Shown here piece after piece: positions 48,825 through 61,439 of a stretch of DNA of 64,000 nt. The notes below the pieces were generated by a model. It made no database searches and was not told where the DNA came from. It saw nothing but the letters and a program-made list of their open reading frames with translations. Numbering within the stretch: the first letter of the stretch is position 1; every line of letters begins with the position of its first letter. Both the position numbers and the translations under genes were made by a program. This DNA comes from Coriaria nepalensis (Eukaryota > Streptophyta > Magnoliopsida > Cucurbitales > Coriariaceae). Where the stretch lies: contig CP114496.1 of assembly GCA_027186245.1 (NCBI GenBank), positions 565,501 through 629,500 on the forward strand, in the 5' to 3' direction.

Positions 48825-51800
48825 TTAAAAGCTCTCTACTTCTTCCCTTATCTCACCGGAGTTAATCCTCAAATTCCGATCGACAACCTCAACTGCCCCT
48901 CCAGACTCGGAATATTTCGTGGCCCCCACCAACTCATCGGTTATGTCTTGTTGACATTTCGCCGTCTGGTCAGAACCCAACTTTTCGATGCTCGTGCGAG
49001 ACGATTTTGGCCGTCGGATCGCCTCGGCTGCTTCTGCCATCACAACTGGCGGTGGTTGTGGTGGGACCCATGTCCGCTGGATCGGCGGCCGTGGCTCGGA
49101 TGTGGTGGTTCCACTGTAGGGCCGTGGGTTGATTTCAACTTCGTTTTCAATCTCTGTGACCCGAACATTTTTCCGCTGCCACCATGGCACTGAGGTGTCA
49201 CTGTTCGATTGATGGGCCGGGCCACTTTCTTGTATCATGGAATTGTTGTAGCTTTCGAGGCTTCCTTGAGGCTGAAGATAAGGGCTCGAATTGTTCTGGG
49301 CGCCCTCCCAAGGCTGTGTTCAAGAGCACAGAACAGAAGTCAGGTTCATCTCGGTTAATTTGATGGGCCCCACCCAAAAAAGGAAGGACAAAAAAAAAAG
49401 AAAGAGAAGAAAACCTTAGTTCTAGGCGCTAAGCGAGGATTTGATGGTTGTTGATTTGGATCAGGGGGCAGATCATTAATTTCCTGCTTATGCAACAAAA
49501 ATGACTAGAACTGAAACCTGCTCTATAAGACGGAAGTCTACACAAGTAACTGTTCAAAAAAAAAAAAAAAAAAGAAGAAGAAAAACGAATCAACTTACTC
49601 TGATGTTGGCGGGTTTTTCGCCTCTTTGAATCATAGCCATAATCTGCATTGAATTGAAATAATAATAATAATAATTCCTAAGCTATAAAGTAACTGAAGG
49701 AGAGGTTATCAAGATAGAATACTTGCCTCCATGTATGATTTGGGGTGAGGTGCGACTGAGGGTTCAACAGATGCAGGAGGAGAAGTGGATCTCACTGCAA
49801 AAGATATTCTACTTACATAACAAAGAAGCCTAAGAAAAGATTCAATACTATAGCTCGAAATTATTGATAACAATACCTGAGCCTCGGTCAGAGTCCAGCT
49901 TTCCATTTATGTATGGTTGCTGAAGAAACATTCAAAGCCAGTGAACAAATGAGATATTACACATTAAGAAAAGAAAAGAGGGAGAAAAAAAAAAAAAAAA
50001 GTTTTCTGCTCGTTCTCATCACCTCACCTTTGAACCAGCAACAGTGACTCGATTATAATCTTGATCAATAATAGCAGAGGATCTACTATGGCCATTTGTT
50101 TGAGCTGATAACAAGGAAGAAAATGCATTAAGACTAAATTCCTTAGCAACTATGTAGGAGTCAGGTTTAGTAAATAGGAATTCATTGATCATAGTAATCT
50201 CGAGAAAGAATATGATCCAATTACTCAGGATGAGCATCTGGGTCCCACTTTACAACGGCCCCATCATGGTAGACTAACATTTTCTAGCTTCTTCACTATC
50301 AATAAGTATTTCAAAAACTAAAAATAAAAAATACCTTCCAATCTTTGCATGACATTAGTCAAAGACTTCATTTCTTGAAGTTGCAACTTCAAAAATTCCT
50401 CGAATTGTCTCCTCTCTGGTCATATTTAAAAGAAGGTGCAAAAATCATGTAAATTATTAACCATCAATAAATTACAAAAATATTTGAACTAGACGAAGAA
50501 GAATCGTATAGAGTAAGGTCCACTAGATCCTACCTTCACTTTTAGAAATCAACATTTCCTGACTCGCTTTTGCCACATCAGTGGCTGCAGCTGCAGCAGC
50601 TTTTGCAGCAGCTGCTGCTTCTTCTGCTAAACTCGGTTTTGCATCGATTTTCTTGATTGGATCATCATCCTCCTCCAGTACAACCTTTCTTACCCAAGAT
50701 TTGAACCTATGAATGATTGATTTCTGAAACAGAGAACATAGTTTAGATAATAAAAAACAAAGCTTGCAGTAGCAAGTTACCAATAATCCCAAAAGTTCAT
50801 GATCTTAGAAGATAATTCTAATACTAATATATATCAAGCAGACAATTACCCATGAACACTCTTCCTCATGTGCAAAGTCACACAAGTAACTCACAGCTTA
50901 GGCTTCAGTTGTTAAGGCTCCATTTGGGAGTACTTAATTTTTGTTCTATATCAAGCAGACAATTACACATGAACACTCTTCCTCATGTGCAAAGTCACAC
51001 AAATAACTCACAGCTTAGGCTTAAGTTGTTAAGGCTCCATTTGGTAGTACATAATTTTTGTTCTTTTCCAGTTTGAGGCCACAAAATGCAACTAAATTCA
51101 CTATTATAAACGTCAGTTTCACTAAACACTAGTTTTACCGAAATGGAGGCGCTAAGTTACCACTTACCAGTAGTCTCAAGAGCTTCAGCTATTAGCAAAA
51201 TTGGTCCAATAAGTACTGACAATATGTAACAGCCACATAAATAAGTAAGTACTAACAATACACAAGAAAAGTACCTTAAATATAATAACCGTCCCGGCAC
51301 CCGATATGGCCAGAATTCCAACAGCATATATAGCATGAGACCAATGGAATCTATACTGCTTCAAAGCACCTGGCGAAGAAGCAACCCCACTAGGACCACT
51401 GGGTGCAGTTTGCAGAACTTGTGTCGAAGCCTGTGGCTGAATACTTGATGCTGAAATCACCTTCCCATCTGTACATCACAAATCATATAATAACCCCTTT
51501 AACAGCACATTGATTACCATTACGCCAAATGGGGAATTTCCACAAAACACCCATTTTAGGGTCAGTTTGCCTTGGGGTTGTAGAAGTGGATTTTTAGTAT
51601 AAGACTAGATATATATTTTTATTTACTAGTTCGGAGATTCATAAAATTAAATCCAAATGGCATTTAAGAAACACTTAAGCCAACTGCACTTTACCTGTAG
51701 TCACAGTAGTTGTCTGAGCACTTGGAGGTGGATCCTGAAAACAGCTCATGATAGGGAAAAAAGGAAAGTCAAAATAGCAAGAAAAGATCATTCGATTCGA

Positions 51801-52620
51801 TTACAATTTGAATGGCATAGAGGAAAAAGATAAAACGACTTACAGGCACACGCCTAAAAGCTTCATCAATCTCCTCCTTGGTGAGTCCCTTCTTCTCTAG
51901 AAACGAACGTCTATGGATGATTGGCGAACCGCTTACTTTAGGATGCGATAAAAACTTCATGGCATTTTGAATTTGGTCTTCTCGCATCGGTTCGGAATTG
52001 ACAAACACAGCGGTTGGAGAGGTTTGTTTATTAACATCAGCATTCTCATTTTTTGGTTCTGCAATTTTAACATTCGGGTGCAATTTTAAACATGCATTTT
52101 TCTATACAACGGACAAAAGGAAAAAGAAAAAAATTGAAATGGAACTAATAAATATTGCAAAGCAAACTATTAATTCAGTCTTAAACTTCATATGGAAAAA
52201 GGAATGGAACCTTACACCTCAGAATCTGTAATTAAGTCAAATATTGTAATTATTTTACTTGCAAAAGCCATTTTCCACTCAACAAAGACGAGATTACTCT
52301 AAAAACTCAGTTTGGCAGCTGAAAAAGAGTAGGCAAAGTCACCAAATTCACAACTAGAAAATTAGAAACCACTAAAACAAATCCCATCACCGAGCTTGAT
52401 TCAGCAAATGCATGCAAGTGTAACGAATTAACATAGAACTATAAGTTCATTATCTCATCAAAATCAGAAATGAAGTTCAAAAATACAAAAAAAAAAAGAA
52501 AGTAAAAACTAGCAAAAACAAAACCTAATTTCAAAATTCAAATACGAAATAAATCAAACCCGAGTTCACGGGATTCTGGTCAGATGGATTCGATGGAGGA
52601 TCTGCGGATTGAGTCGCCAT
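48825..52620 (-). CDS. PEX14: Peroxisomal membrane docking protein PEX14
   Basis: PEX14 docks the PEX5/PEX7 cargo receptors at the peroxisome membrane. Twelve exons on the minus strand: 52620-52560, 52058-51844, 51734-51695, 51468-51275, 50723-50534, 50415-50335, 50104-50028, 49919-49877, 49794-49727, 49643-49599, 49483-49415 and 49313-48825, giving 523 residues, close to the ~507 of Arabidopsis. The conserved N-terminal receptor-binding domain spans about residues 45-92 (REDQIQNAMKFLSHPKV, RSFLEKKGLTKEEIDEAFRR). A hydrophobic segment is at ~147-170 (HAIYAVGILAISGAGTVIIF). A coiled coil with an Ala-rich run follows (EEAAAAAKAAAAAATDVAKA), then MAMIQRGEKPANIR and a Pro-rich tail with VPWWQRKN. 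The intron after exon 9 has a GC donor (GAG|GCAAGT). Confidence 0.95.
50833..51066 (-). repeat. 117-bp tandem duplication in PEX14 intron 4
   Basis: Two adjacent copies, about 95% alike by eye, start at ATCAAGCAGACAATTAC (50833 and 50950). The sequence is non-coding, inside the intron between exons 4 and 5. The short frame spanning it merely repeats itself. Confidence 0.88.
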
Positions 52621-53078
52621 GCTCCACAGCCCCTTGAAATCGAATTAAAAACGAAAAGTAGAAACCGCTTAGCAAAAGACTAACAAATCCATCAAAACTT
52701 CAGTTTAACTTAGTCATAAACCCCAAAATAGTGAATGAATAGTAATGAAATATTAATATAGACAGTGTACTAACTACAGTAGGGAGCAAAAAAGAAAAAG
52801 TTATTGAAAATAAGAAACTGTCGTAATAGTCAAGCAAGTCTATAATTTTTATTGCAATTCTCTTAATAATATTCTTGGAGTTAGCAAAAATATATAATAC
52901 AAGATTATAATAATTTATTTAGACTTCTTTAGGGGGAAAAAAACAAAATGGCCAGCAAAACAAAGGTTGGAACTTTCTGTTTGTTTCGCGGGAAATGGTT
53001 CAGAAACAAAATGGCCAGCAAAACAAGATGTGCTCTTTCTCCATTTTGCTTTGATCCACCCAAAAAAAAAAAAGGGGG

Positions 53079-55544
53079 TTATGACGATTGTGGAACCTCG
53101 GCTAGGAATTAACTGTATCGATCCAGTTCGTTCCAAAAAGGTACTATTTCATCGTTACTATATTACGAGATCAGTTTCATTTTCTCTGACTTCTAAGCTT
53201 CAAAATTCAGCTGAGAAAAAGCCAGCCTTACGGTCTGAATTTTCAAAGAATGAATGTTCAGGCCACGTTTTTAGAGCATGGTAAGTTGATGAAACGGTAT
53301 GTAGACGATAAACTCTTTGAAGATGCAGTAATGGTGTATCTCAAAATGCTGAAAGATGGTTAAACGGTTGATGAATTTCATTTTTTTCCATGTTTAATAA
53401 AGGCTTATGGAGGGTTTCTTGATGAACAAAGGATCAAAGAAATCCATGGGCATGCACTGAAACTAGGATTTTTAGATGATGTTTACGTTGCTAATTCGCT
53501 TTTAGGTGTGGAAATGCGGGGCAGGTAAGGATGCATTGATAAAATGCCTGAAAGAGATTCAATGTCATGGAACACTATGATATCTGGATTTTTCCAAACA
53601 GGGGATTATATAAGCTCACTGCTTACTTTTAGCTGGATGATATGGGAGGAAAATGCTTATTACCCGAAAAGGGTAGCTTGCCTTTCGGCCGTATTGTCAT
53701 GTTCTTCTGTTGAATCTTTGCTTCATGGAAAATAAATTCATGGGTTTCTAGTGAAAAACTGTTAAGAATCTCAATGATAGATAATATAGGTGTGTCTATT
53801 TTCTATCAGTTCGAACTTTTAGGATAATCGGTAATTTAATATGGTATCAAAACTGAGGTCTTGAGTTTAAATTATAGTTGCTCCTCTCTTTGTTGTTTTT
53901 GCATATGATATGCTTCTTGAGCTTTGTTTGCTATTTGTTTGCACATGCAAGGCCCACATTGTTATGGACTTGCCCGTGAGGGGGAATATTAAGAATCTCA
54001 TAGATAACATAGTTGTGTCTATTTCCTATCAGTTCGTCTTTTTAGGACAATCGGTAATTTAATAAAAATGAGATAAATATTGATGAGTTTTTGGTTAGTG
54101 GATTGATCGAAATGTATATGAAATGGGGGATGTAACAATGGCGGACAATGTCTTTAACGAGTTTCTTAATCGAGATGCAAGTAAAGAGAACACAGTTATT
54201 TGGAATGTAATGATACCGAGCTATGTGTCTAATGGCTATTTGTTTCGAGAATTTAGAATGTTATGATATTGAGCTATGTGTCTAATGGCTATTTGTATCG
54301 AGCTTTAGATTTGCTCCTTGATATGATATCAATGGGGATAACTCCGGATTCTTCAACTATGGTAGCTGATCTAGTTTTGTGCTGTTACTTGTTGGATTTA
54401 CTGGTTTTAAAGCAAGTCCATGGATTTATCTTAAAAAACTTCGGATTAAACAATGTCCAAATCGAGATGGCTCTAATAGATGTATACTTCAAATCTGGTG
54501 ATTCAGAAGCCTGTTGGAAGATCTTTAGAATGTCTCAAAATCGGAACTTGATCATATGGACCACAATGATCTCGAATTTCGCCCAAAATCATTGCTGTTC
54601 TTCCATTCAAGTGTTGAATTTGTTAGGTGAATATTTAAATGATCATGGATTTGCTCTTCTTGGCATTACCACGGATTTGCTCTTCTTCGATACGAAAATC
54701 TCTAGGTGAAGAAATTCATGGTTTGACAGTAAAAATGTGATTTGATTCCGATAAATTCATATCCGGAACATTAGTTGGTATGTATGCAAAATGTACCGAT
54801 ATGGGTTCGGTTAAAAATGCTTTCATGTGTTCTTTTGGCTTGTTCACAATTATCCGCCTTGAATTCGTGTAAAGAGGATAATGGGTACTTAACCCACCAA
54901 CGAATTTCAATTCTAGAGAGTAATTCTCTAATATCCACATTTGCAAAATGCGGGGACGTGAATAGCTCATGGAAAATATTCACCCAAATGCTTGAAACAA
55001 ATGAAATATCGTGGAATTCGATTTTGTTTGCTCTTGGAATGCATGGAAAGGTAGAGGAAATGTTTACTTTATTAGAAAAAATGAAAGGTAGATATTGCTA
55101 GGGAATATCTCAGAACCATGATTTTAGATTACAAGCTCAAGCCTAAACTCGAGCATTATACTTGTATGGTGGATCTGTTAGAGCGAGCAGGTCATTTAAC
55201 CCAAGCATACAACTTGATCTTATCTATACCTTGTGATCTTATCTTTGCTCGGTTCGTGCAAAAGTTATGCTGATGAAGAATTAGCTGAAATTGTGGGTGA
55301 CAGGATTTTTGCCCTTGATCCTAGCAGTATTGGGTATAGGGTCTTGCTTGGAAATATGTATAGAGAATTTGGGAAATTGGATGAGATTAGAAGGGTAAGA
55401 ATGGAGATTAAAGATAAGGGTCTTGTGAAGAGTCCCGGTTGTAGTTGGGTTGAGATTGACAATAACGTTCATGTTTTCATCACCGGCAATAATTCTCATT
55501 CTAAATCGGCTTTGGAGAGATATATTCGGCTTTGGAAAGCTTGA
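53079..55544 (+). pseudogene. Pentatricopeptide repeat (PPR) protein pseudogene, PLS/E type
   Basis: PPR proteins bind organellar RNA. Recognisable repeats run through KRYVDDKLFEDAVMVYLKML, FFPCLIKAYGGFLDEQRIKE, PERDSMSWNTMISGFFQTGD, MALIDVYFKSGDSEACWKIF, NRNLIIWTTMISNFAQN and ISWNSILFALGMHGKVEEMF. A C-terminal E-type region at 55233-55544 contains DPSSIGYRVLLGNMYREFGK and SPGCSWVEIDNNVHVFITG. The likely start is near 53079. Multiple stops and frameshifts, a 53-bp duplication at ~54204-54309 and a TRIM insertion at 53760-54064 make it non-functional. It is divergent from PEX14. Confidence 0.88.
53760..54064 (+). mobile_element. TRIM-like miniature LTR retroelement inside the PPR pseudogene
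   Basis: Two short direct repeats (53760-53841 and 53987-54064, ~80 bp, about 88% alike) flank ~145 bp of non-coding sequence. The internal part starts with TGGTATCAAAACTGAGG, a Met-tRNA-type primer-binding site, and ends with the purine tract GTGAGGGGGAA. The flanks AAAAC and AAAAT look like a mutated 5-bp target duplication. Excision in silico rejoins the PPR frame as HGFLVKNEINIDEFLV. This is the structure of a terminal-repeat retrotransposon in miniature. Confidence 0.82.
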
Positions 55545-56670
55545 TGGCAGAGATCAATAGATGCAAATCATTACCAAATTGTCTTAATACAAAAACATGG
55601 TAGGATGTGTTTACACGGTCAATGTCTTATGGGTAATGAGTGCATTTTGTAAGGATCTAATGAAATTTTATGGACCGACGCCGAATTTGAAATCTAAATT
55701 GGTTCCTTGTAATAGGGTTGATCAATCCTATCCGACTAGACCGGCCTGACTAATATCCGACCCGGTCAATCAGATGTCGGTTAGGTATTGATTCATGCTA
55801 GAAAAATTCAATCGACCAGGTTGGTGGAATTTTAGATCCACAATTTACATTGGACTGATTTGACCAAGACCCGATTGGATCAGGTCAGACTTGTTTAGAT
55901 AACCCTACCTAATAACAGAAACTAGAACTTAAGACACTATTGATGGATCCAAAAGCTAAAAATATGGACAGCACTTTATTAAATAGACAGAATGCAAATA
56001 TGAGCTGTGGAAATTGTTGGAAGTAGTAAAGTGGTGGGAGCTGGTGGCCTGCCCTCTTCACCTTTTTCATCTACAAAATACAACTCATCTCTCTCTTTTT
56101 GTTGTTTTTCATTTTTTTCATCTCAACTCAATAAGTCATTCACCATATTGAAAACAGACCCACCACCATTAAGCCTATAACCCACCAATTTTGAGTTGGA
56201 TATGCTATAAATATTCAGCCAAGAAGCTGGATTTGTAGTATAATCTAATAATATAAGATGCATACATAATACCGCAAGCTGTAGTAAAGGATGATTTCTC
56301 AGATAAGTGCCGGTTCAAGTCTCGAATACACCACTTATCCGGTGCCAGAGTGAGTCATACCACTCCTCCAAAATTGATACTCATCATTGAAGACACTCAA
56401 ATAAATTTCTCAATTAAAAAAATTTTAAAAATATATATTATTCTCAAAACAATATACAGATGGAAGACTCCGTCTCCAACGCAAAATAAATCATAACCTT
56501 CAATTTTTACCCAAATAGCAACCATAATTTAATCCCTAATACAACATTTGTTTACAAAACCCCACGCCGATTCTCCCTTTCCCCTTCTGTTCTTTCCCTT
56601 TTTCAATTTGTCCCCAAATCACAGAATAATAATGACAATAATGGTTACAATAATCATCATCAGCTCAAAC
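55545..56670. other. Spacer between PPR pseudogene and KLCR gene
   Basis: No gene is seen. A stretch at 56271-56380 contains GGTTCAAGTCTCGAATAC, which resembles a tRNA B box, but no tRNA folds around it. The last ~200 bases are the KLCR 3'-UTR. Confidence 0.55.
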
Positions 56671-58952
56671 CTAACTGCTACTACTTTGTTGTATAGGCTG
56701 AGAATTAGAATCAAGTAGATTCTCGAGTGACCTGGCTTTCCGGTTCCGGACTCTTCCCGTCTCTTTCAATAACTCGGCCAACCTCCTCTTCTCATCGTCC
56801 ACCTCCGGGCTTGCCGTCCCAAGCTTATCTTCCCTCATCCCAACCACGTATTCCAGTATCTCAATAGCCTCATCCAACCTACCCAAAATGAAGAAAAGAA
56901 AAAATCATTCACGAACAAAAAAAAAATGATCAAACAATTGAGAAAAAGAAAAAAGTCAATTTACCTGCCAACTGCATCGTAGGTCCCAGCAAGGTTGCTA
57001 TTAACCCCAAGAGTATCGGGATGATAGGGCCCGCACTCTTGTTCCAACACTGTCCGAGCTTCTTCAAACAATTCAATCGCCTCTTTTATCACATAACGTT
57101 GAACACAAGCAAGCCCCATTTGGTTAAGCGCAATCCCGAAGAAAGCCGATTTCTTCTCCCCATTTGCCCTTAGCTTAGAAATAGCATTTTTAAGGGAATC
57201 ATATGAATCCGAATAGTTCCCCAACATATAATACATCACACCCATCTGAGCCTCGATACCGGCAATTGTATTTTGCTGACCTGGCACGTTATTATAAATT
57301 CTCAATGCCTTTTCCAACAACTTAAGAGCTTGCTCGAGCTCGTTCATGGATTCATAAATCGTGGAAACGTCACTTAAACCACTTGCAATCTCCTCGTTGG
57401 ATATACCCGGGATAGGCTTTTCGTAGATACGGAGCGCGTTCTCGCAATATGATTTCGATTCACGTACTTTCCCCGTCTTGTTATACAAGTCCGCCAGCCG
57501 AACAAAAACCGATCCCACGGACGGATGGTTCTCCCCTTTAGCCGTCTTGAAAACTGTGAGTGCTTTCTGATAGGCGAAAACGGCCTCGTCGTACCTAGAC
57601 AATGACAAATAGGTATCTCCTATGCTACAATCCACTACAGCCACTTCCATTTCTTGCCCGTTTGCAACCATGGACATGCTCGCTAAAACAAGATGTTCTA
57701 AGGCAGCTTCATGATCACCCTTTGTCTCACATATCAAACCCATCAGTCTAAGATCAGCTGCTTCTTCTAAAGAAGCTGGAGAATGATTCTCCTTATGAAT
57801 GTCAAGTGCCATCTTGCAAAACCTCTCGGCATTATCGAACTGAAGGGCTTGGACATGAGCCTCGGCTAAGTACCGGCATGTTTCCCCGACTCTTGGGTCG
57901 GTTGGTCCAAGAGCTTGTCTTTGGACTTCTAGTCCAGTTGAATAACAACTAATTGAATTCTCCAACTGACCGAGCATCGCATGGGTATCGCCTAACTGCA
58001 TGTGCCCGGCAAATTTGGCAAGAGCATGTTCTTGTTTTTTACCTTCCTCGGGATTTGGAATCTCTATGGAATGTTCTAGAAGAGGGATCGCGTCGATATA
58101 TTGTCCCAGGCTGCAGTAGATAGCGGCCGTTACATGTAAACACATCACCAATTCTAAACTCGGTTTCCCATTCGAGGTTATTTCAAATAATTTTGAAGCT
58201 CTTAGAGCTAGTTCTAGCGCCTTCTGTGGACTATCCCCAGAAGAGATCAGATCCTTTGCTTGCTTGAGTAAAAAGTGACCCAAGTCCGGACTCAAATCAT
58301 CGCCTCCATTGGGTAATGGAGAATTCTTTGGTTTCACAAGAGTAGTAGTAGCAGTACTCGTTGGGCTTTGCTTTTTCGGAGTCTTCTCCTTTTGAACATT
58401 TCTAGGAAGCTTCTTGTTCTCTGGTCCCTTACTAGGACTTGGTTTCAATGGAGATGATGATGATGTTCCCTTTTCGGAATCTTTCTTTTTCAACCCATTC
58501 TTCTTCAGGACTTCCTTCGTTTCGGGTTTTTCCAGAGATGGAGACGAATTACTTCCCTTCTTGGATGAAGAAGAATCGCTATGAAGATTATCATCACTTT
58601 CAGATTTTCCCACCTCTTCTTCGATTATCTCCACCTCCCTCATCTCTCCTCCAACAAGATTCCGGAGCTCGGAATCAATCTTAGATTCCTCTGCATCAGA
58701 TCCAATACCACTATGTCTTGAAGGGGATTGATCCGAGCTATGCATATCGCATAAGTTCTCATAAAGCTTCTCGATCGAAGTGTCTACTACTATCCCATCA
58801 TCATGATGAACATGTTGAGAAGAAGTTTCCGGATTCAAACCCATGTTATTGTGATTGATACTATTATCTGGGGATTTACTACCACCATTTGATTCATTCA
58901 CAATCTCTTGTTCTTCTTCTCTTTTAACTTCATCAGATACAATTCCAGGCAT
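56671..58952 (-). CDS. Kinesin light chain-related TPR protein (KLCR/CMU type)
   Basis: Family members in Arabidopsis bind microtubules and stabilise their lateral position at the cell cortex with cellulose-synthase guidance factors; the role here is inferred. Two coding exons: 58952-56965 and 56878-56671, giving 731 residues. The N-terminal ~250 residues are disordered, Ser/Lys/Glu-rich and low complexity (EIIEEEVGKSESDDNLHSDS, PSKGPENKKLPRNVQKEKTP). TPR repeats run from about residue 270 to 705, with units such as AAIYCSLGQYIDAIPLLEHS, GDTHAMLGQLENSISCYSTG, GDTYLSLSRYDEAVFAYQKA and NLAGTYDAVGRLDEAIEILE. The start MPGIVSDE is the first ATG; the upstream frame lacks one. A splice donor at 59340 and acceptor at 59003 suggest a 5'-UTR intron. 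Confidence 0.93.
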
Positions 58953-59002
58953 CTCACTCTCTCTCTTTATAAGGCACCTCGAAAGAGAAACCAACCCGGA
59001 AT

Positions 59003-59340
59003 CTAATCAAACAAAAAAGTATCTACAAAATTCCCATTAAAAAAAGGGAATATTTTCAGCAAGAGAAGAGATTCATTAAACAGATAAGATTACATATATC
59101 ACCCAATCAATAAGGGGAAAAATAACTCTAAAGAAAATTATTAGGATCTCTAAGAAATTGAAGAAGCAAAAACAACTTAACAAAATTAAGAACAGAATCA
59201 AAAGATTAGAAAAATCTTCTTCTACCCAAATAGATCTTCAACAACAAAAATGGGGCAAAACCCAGAATGAATATAAGCCAAAATGATTCAGAAACAGAGA
59301 AAATGGGGAAAAAAGGGAGGGGTACGCTCATAGGATATAC
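59003..59340 (-). other. Probable 5'-UTR intron of the KLCR gene
   Basis: On the minus strand CTTAAAG|GTATAT at 59340 and TTTGATTAG|ATTCC at 59003 bracket an AT-rich, ATG-poor stretch 50 bp upstream of the start codon. A GA/CT microsatellite at 59449-59475 lies in the inferred leader exon. Confidence 0.55.
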
Positions 59341-59475
59341 CTTTAAGAAGAGTCCGCCATGCAAGAGAAAACACAAGGAGTTTTGTTCTGTCCGTCACGA
59401 CAGAGTTGTGAAATTAAAATTTGTCTTTTGGGACGTTATATATATTATAGAGAGAGAGAGAGAGAGAGAGAGAGA

Positions 59476-59783
59476 CGCTAGATAGGTAAGGCCGCAAGGG
59501 GAAGGGAAGGAGGACAAGAAGGGGAGGAGGGATTATGGATAAAGAGTAGGGGTAAAGAGGGAAATAGGGCAGAGTTGCGATGTCAGGACAATGGAGCGGG
59601 GGTAGTGGGAAGAGGAGGAGGGAAGCAAGGAAGGAAGAGGAGGGCGACTTCGCTCCAAATCGATGTGGCCTGCAACCGCCAGTTCATGTTCTCTATTTGT
59701 CTTCTCCTCTTAAAATCTGCCACGTGGATTTATATTTTGTTTTTTACCACCCATCCTTATTTTCCAAACTTAAAAAAGGAAAA

Positions 59784-59814
<31 letters not shown>

Positions 59815-61439
59815 TTTATTTATTTATTTTTGTACAATACACCTTTATTTATATTTTTATAAAATGGGTAATGTTTAATAAAAGTTTAGATTTTTAAAAT
59901 ATTTTAATAATTTTTTTTTATATTTCTATTTAGATGTGCAAAATTAGATTATAAAAATTTAAATAACTTAATTAAATCAAACAAAAATTAATAATTAAAA
60001 TTAGGAAAAACATATAAAGCAATATATTTAAAAAGCCATAAATTAATATAAAATTCACATATTTTTAAAATTATACATTAATCTCTTTAATAATTAGCAA
60101 ATAATTAAAACCAAAAAACAAAACCCTAAATGTCATTTAACAATGTTTAGAAAATCCACTAATCATAATGACAACAACACTAATCAAAATTCAAAAGAGT
60201 TCTTTTATAAATTCAAAGTACACAATGATTGTAATTGCAAATAAATATCAAGTACTTGAAAAAGTAGATGCATTATTATATCTACCATCTTCAATGAATG
60301 AATTCACTATTTTCTTGTGGGTGGGCCCCACAGTTTTGAGAAGAGCAATGAATAAATTTTATGATGCACAAACAACAACAACAACACCACATGAAGCAAT
60401 ACATTAAAAAAAGTAAGTTACCACCTCGTTATTTCAAAAGTTGATGAATGGGCATATTTTGTTATTTACATAATATTGCTTTCAATGAAGAACAAAATTG
60501 GGTTAATATATAGATTTTTAATGGTTATGTTATTATATATTTAATTGATTAAATTTTAGTAATAATGATAGTATAATCTTTTTTTGTATTTATATTTTTT
60601 TTTTCTCTATTATTTTATATATTTAAAACTTTTTACGATTATAAGAAATTTCAGAATGTATTTAATAATTATTTTTAAAATATATTTTATATTTTCATAA
60701 TAAAGAAGATAACTTATTAATATATTCAGTTATATTTTCGTATTATTATTTCTCTAAAATTTATCCGTGAAAATAAATTTAAAAGTAATTTTTGAAGAAT
60801 TTTATAAGATTGTTTTCTCTAATTTAAGAGATAAATTTTCACATGATAATCTATAAAAAAAATAATTATTTAATCTACGGAAATTATTATTTTTTATTAA
60901 GTAAATATCATCTCTCAATCTTAATCTAGTCCTTCTTTGTATCGAAAGAATTCAAAGCATTAAGAATAATAATAATTTTTTTGTAAAAATGTGCTTAACA
61001 AAATCTAGCAAAAATTAATCAAAAACATAATCATCAATTAGTGTTACATCTTAATCCTAAAAAATAAAAATTAGTTCATGAATAACAAAAGATAAACATC
61101 AATTAAAGTTAAACATCATAAATTCTAAAAATGAGATTAAAAAAACTTTACAAAGATGTCGTCTTCTTCTTTATCTTTTTCCTTTCGCCGTTCTTTTCTT
61201 ACTTTTTCTCTCCACTAAATTTTTTATTTGCAAATGCTCTCCTCCCTCTTCTTGAGATAGATTTTTGGTAAGTTTTCAATTCTCAAAATAGGAAACTTTC
61301 TTTTATTCTTCTTTCCTTGTTTTGTTTTCTTCACTCCAAAGTCCATTATTTCCTTACTCCTAAACAAAAGACAAACAAAGTGAATACAAATAAATAAAAT
61401 AACTAAAATAAGAAACAAACTAGTAGAAATCAAAAGTAA
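59476..61439. other. AT-rich spacer
   Basis: The first ~200 bases are purine-rich and GC-richer and are probably the KLCR promoter. The remainder is extremely AT-rich with a TA run at 59792-59814. No coding or structural feature was recognised. Confidence 0.6.

Noticed and set aside
48819..49193. Plus-strand 124-residue frame opposite PEX14 exon 12
   Set aside because: Shadow of the Pro-rich, GC-rich coding exon on the other strand.
56283..56345. tRNA-like B box (GGTTCAAGTCT) suggesting a tRNA or SINE
   Set aside because: No cloverleaf or properly spaced A box could be drawn, and no A-rich tail or target duplication was seen.
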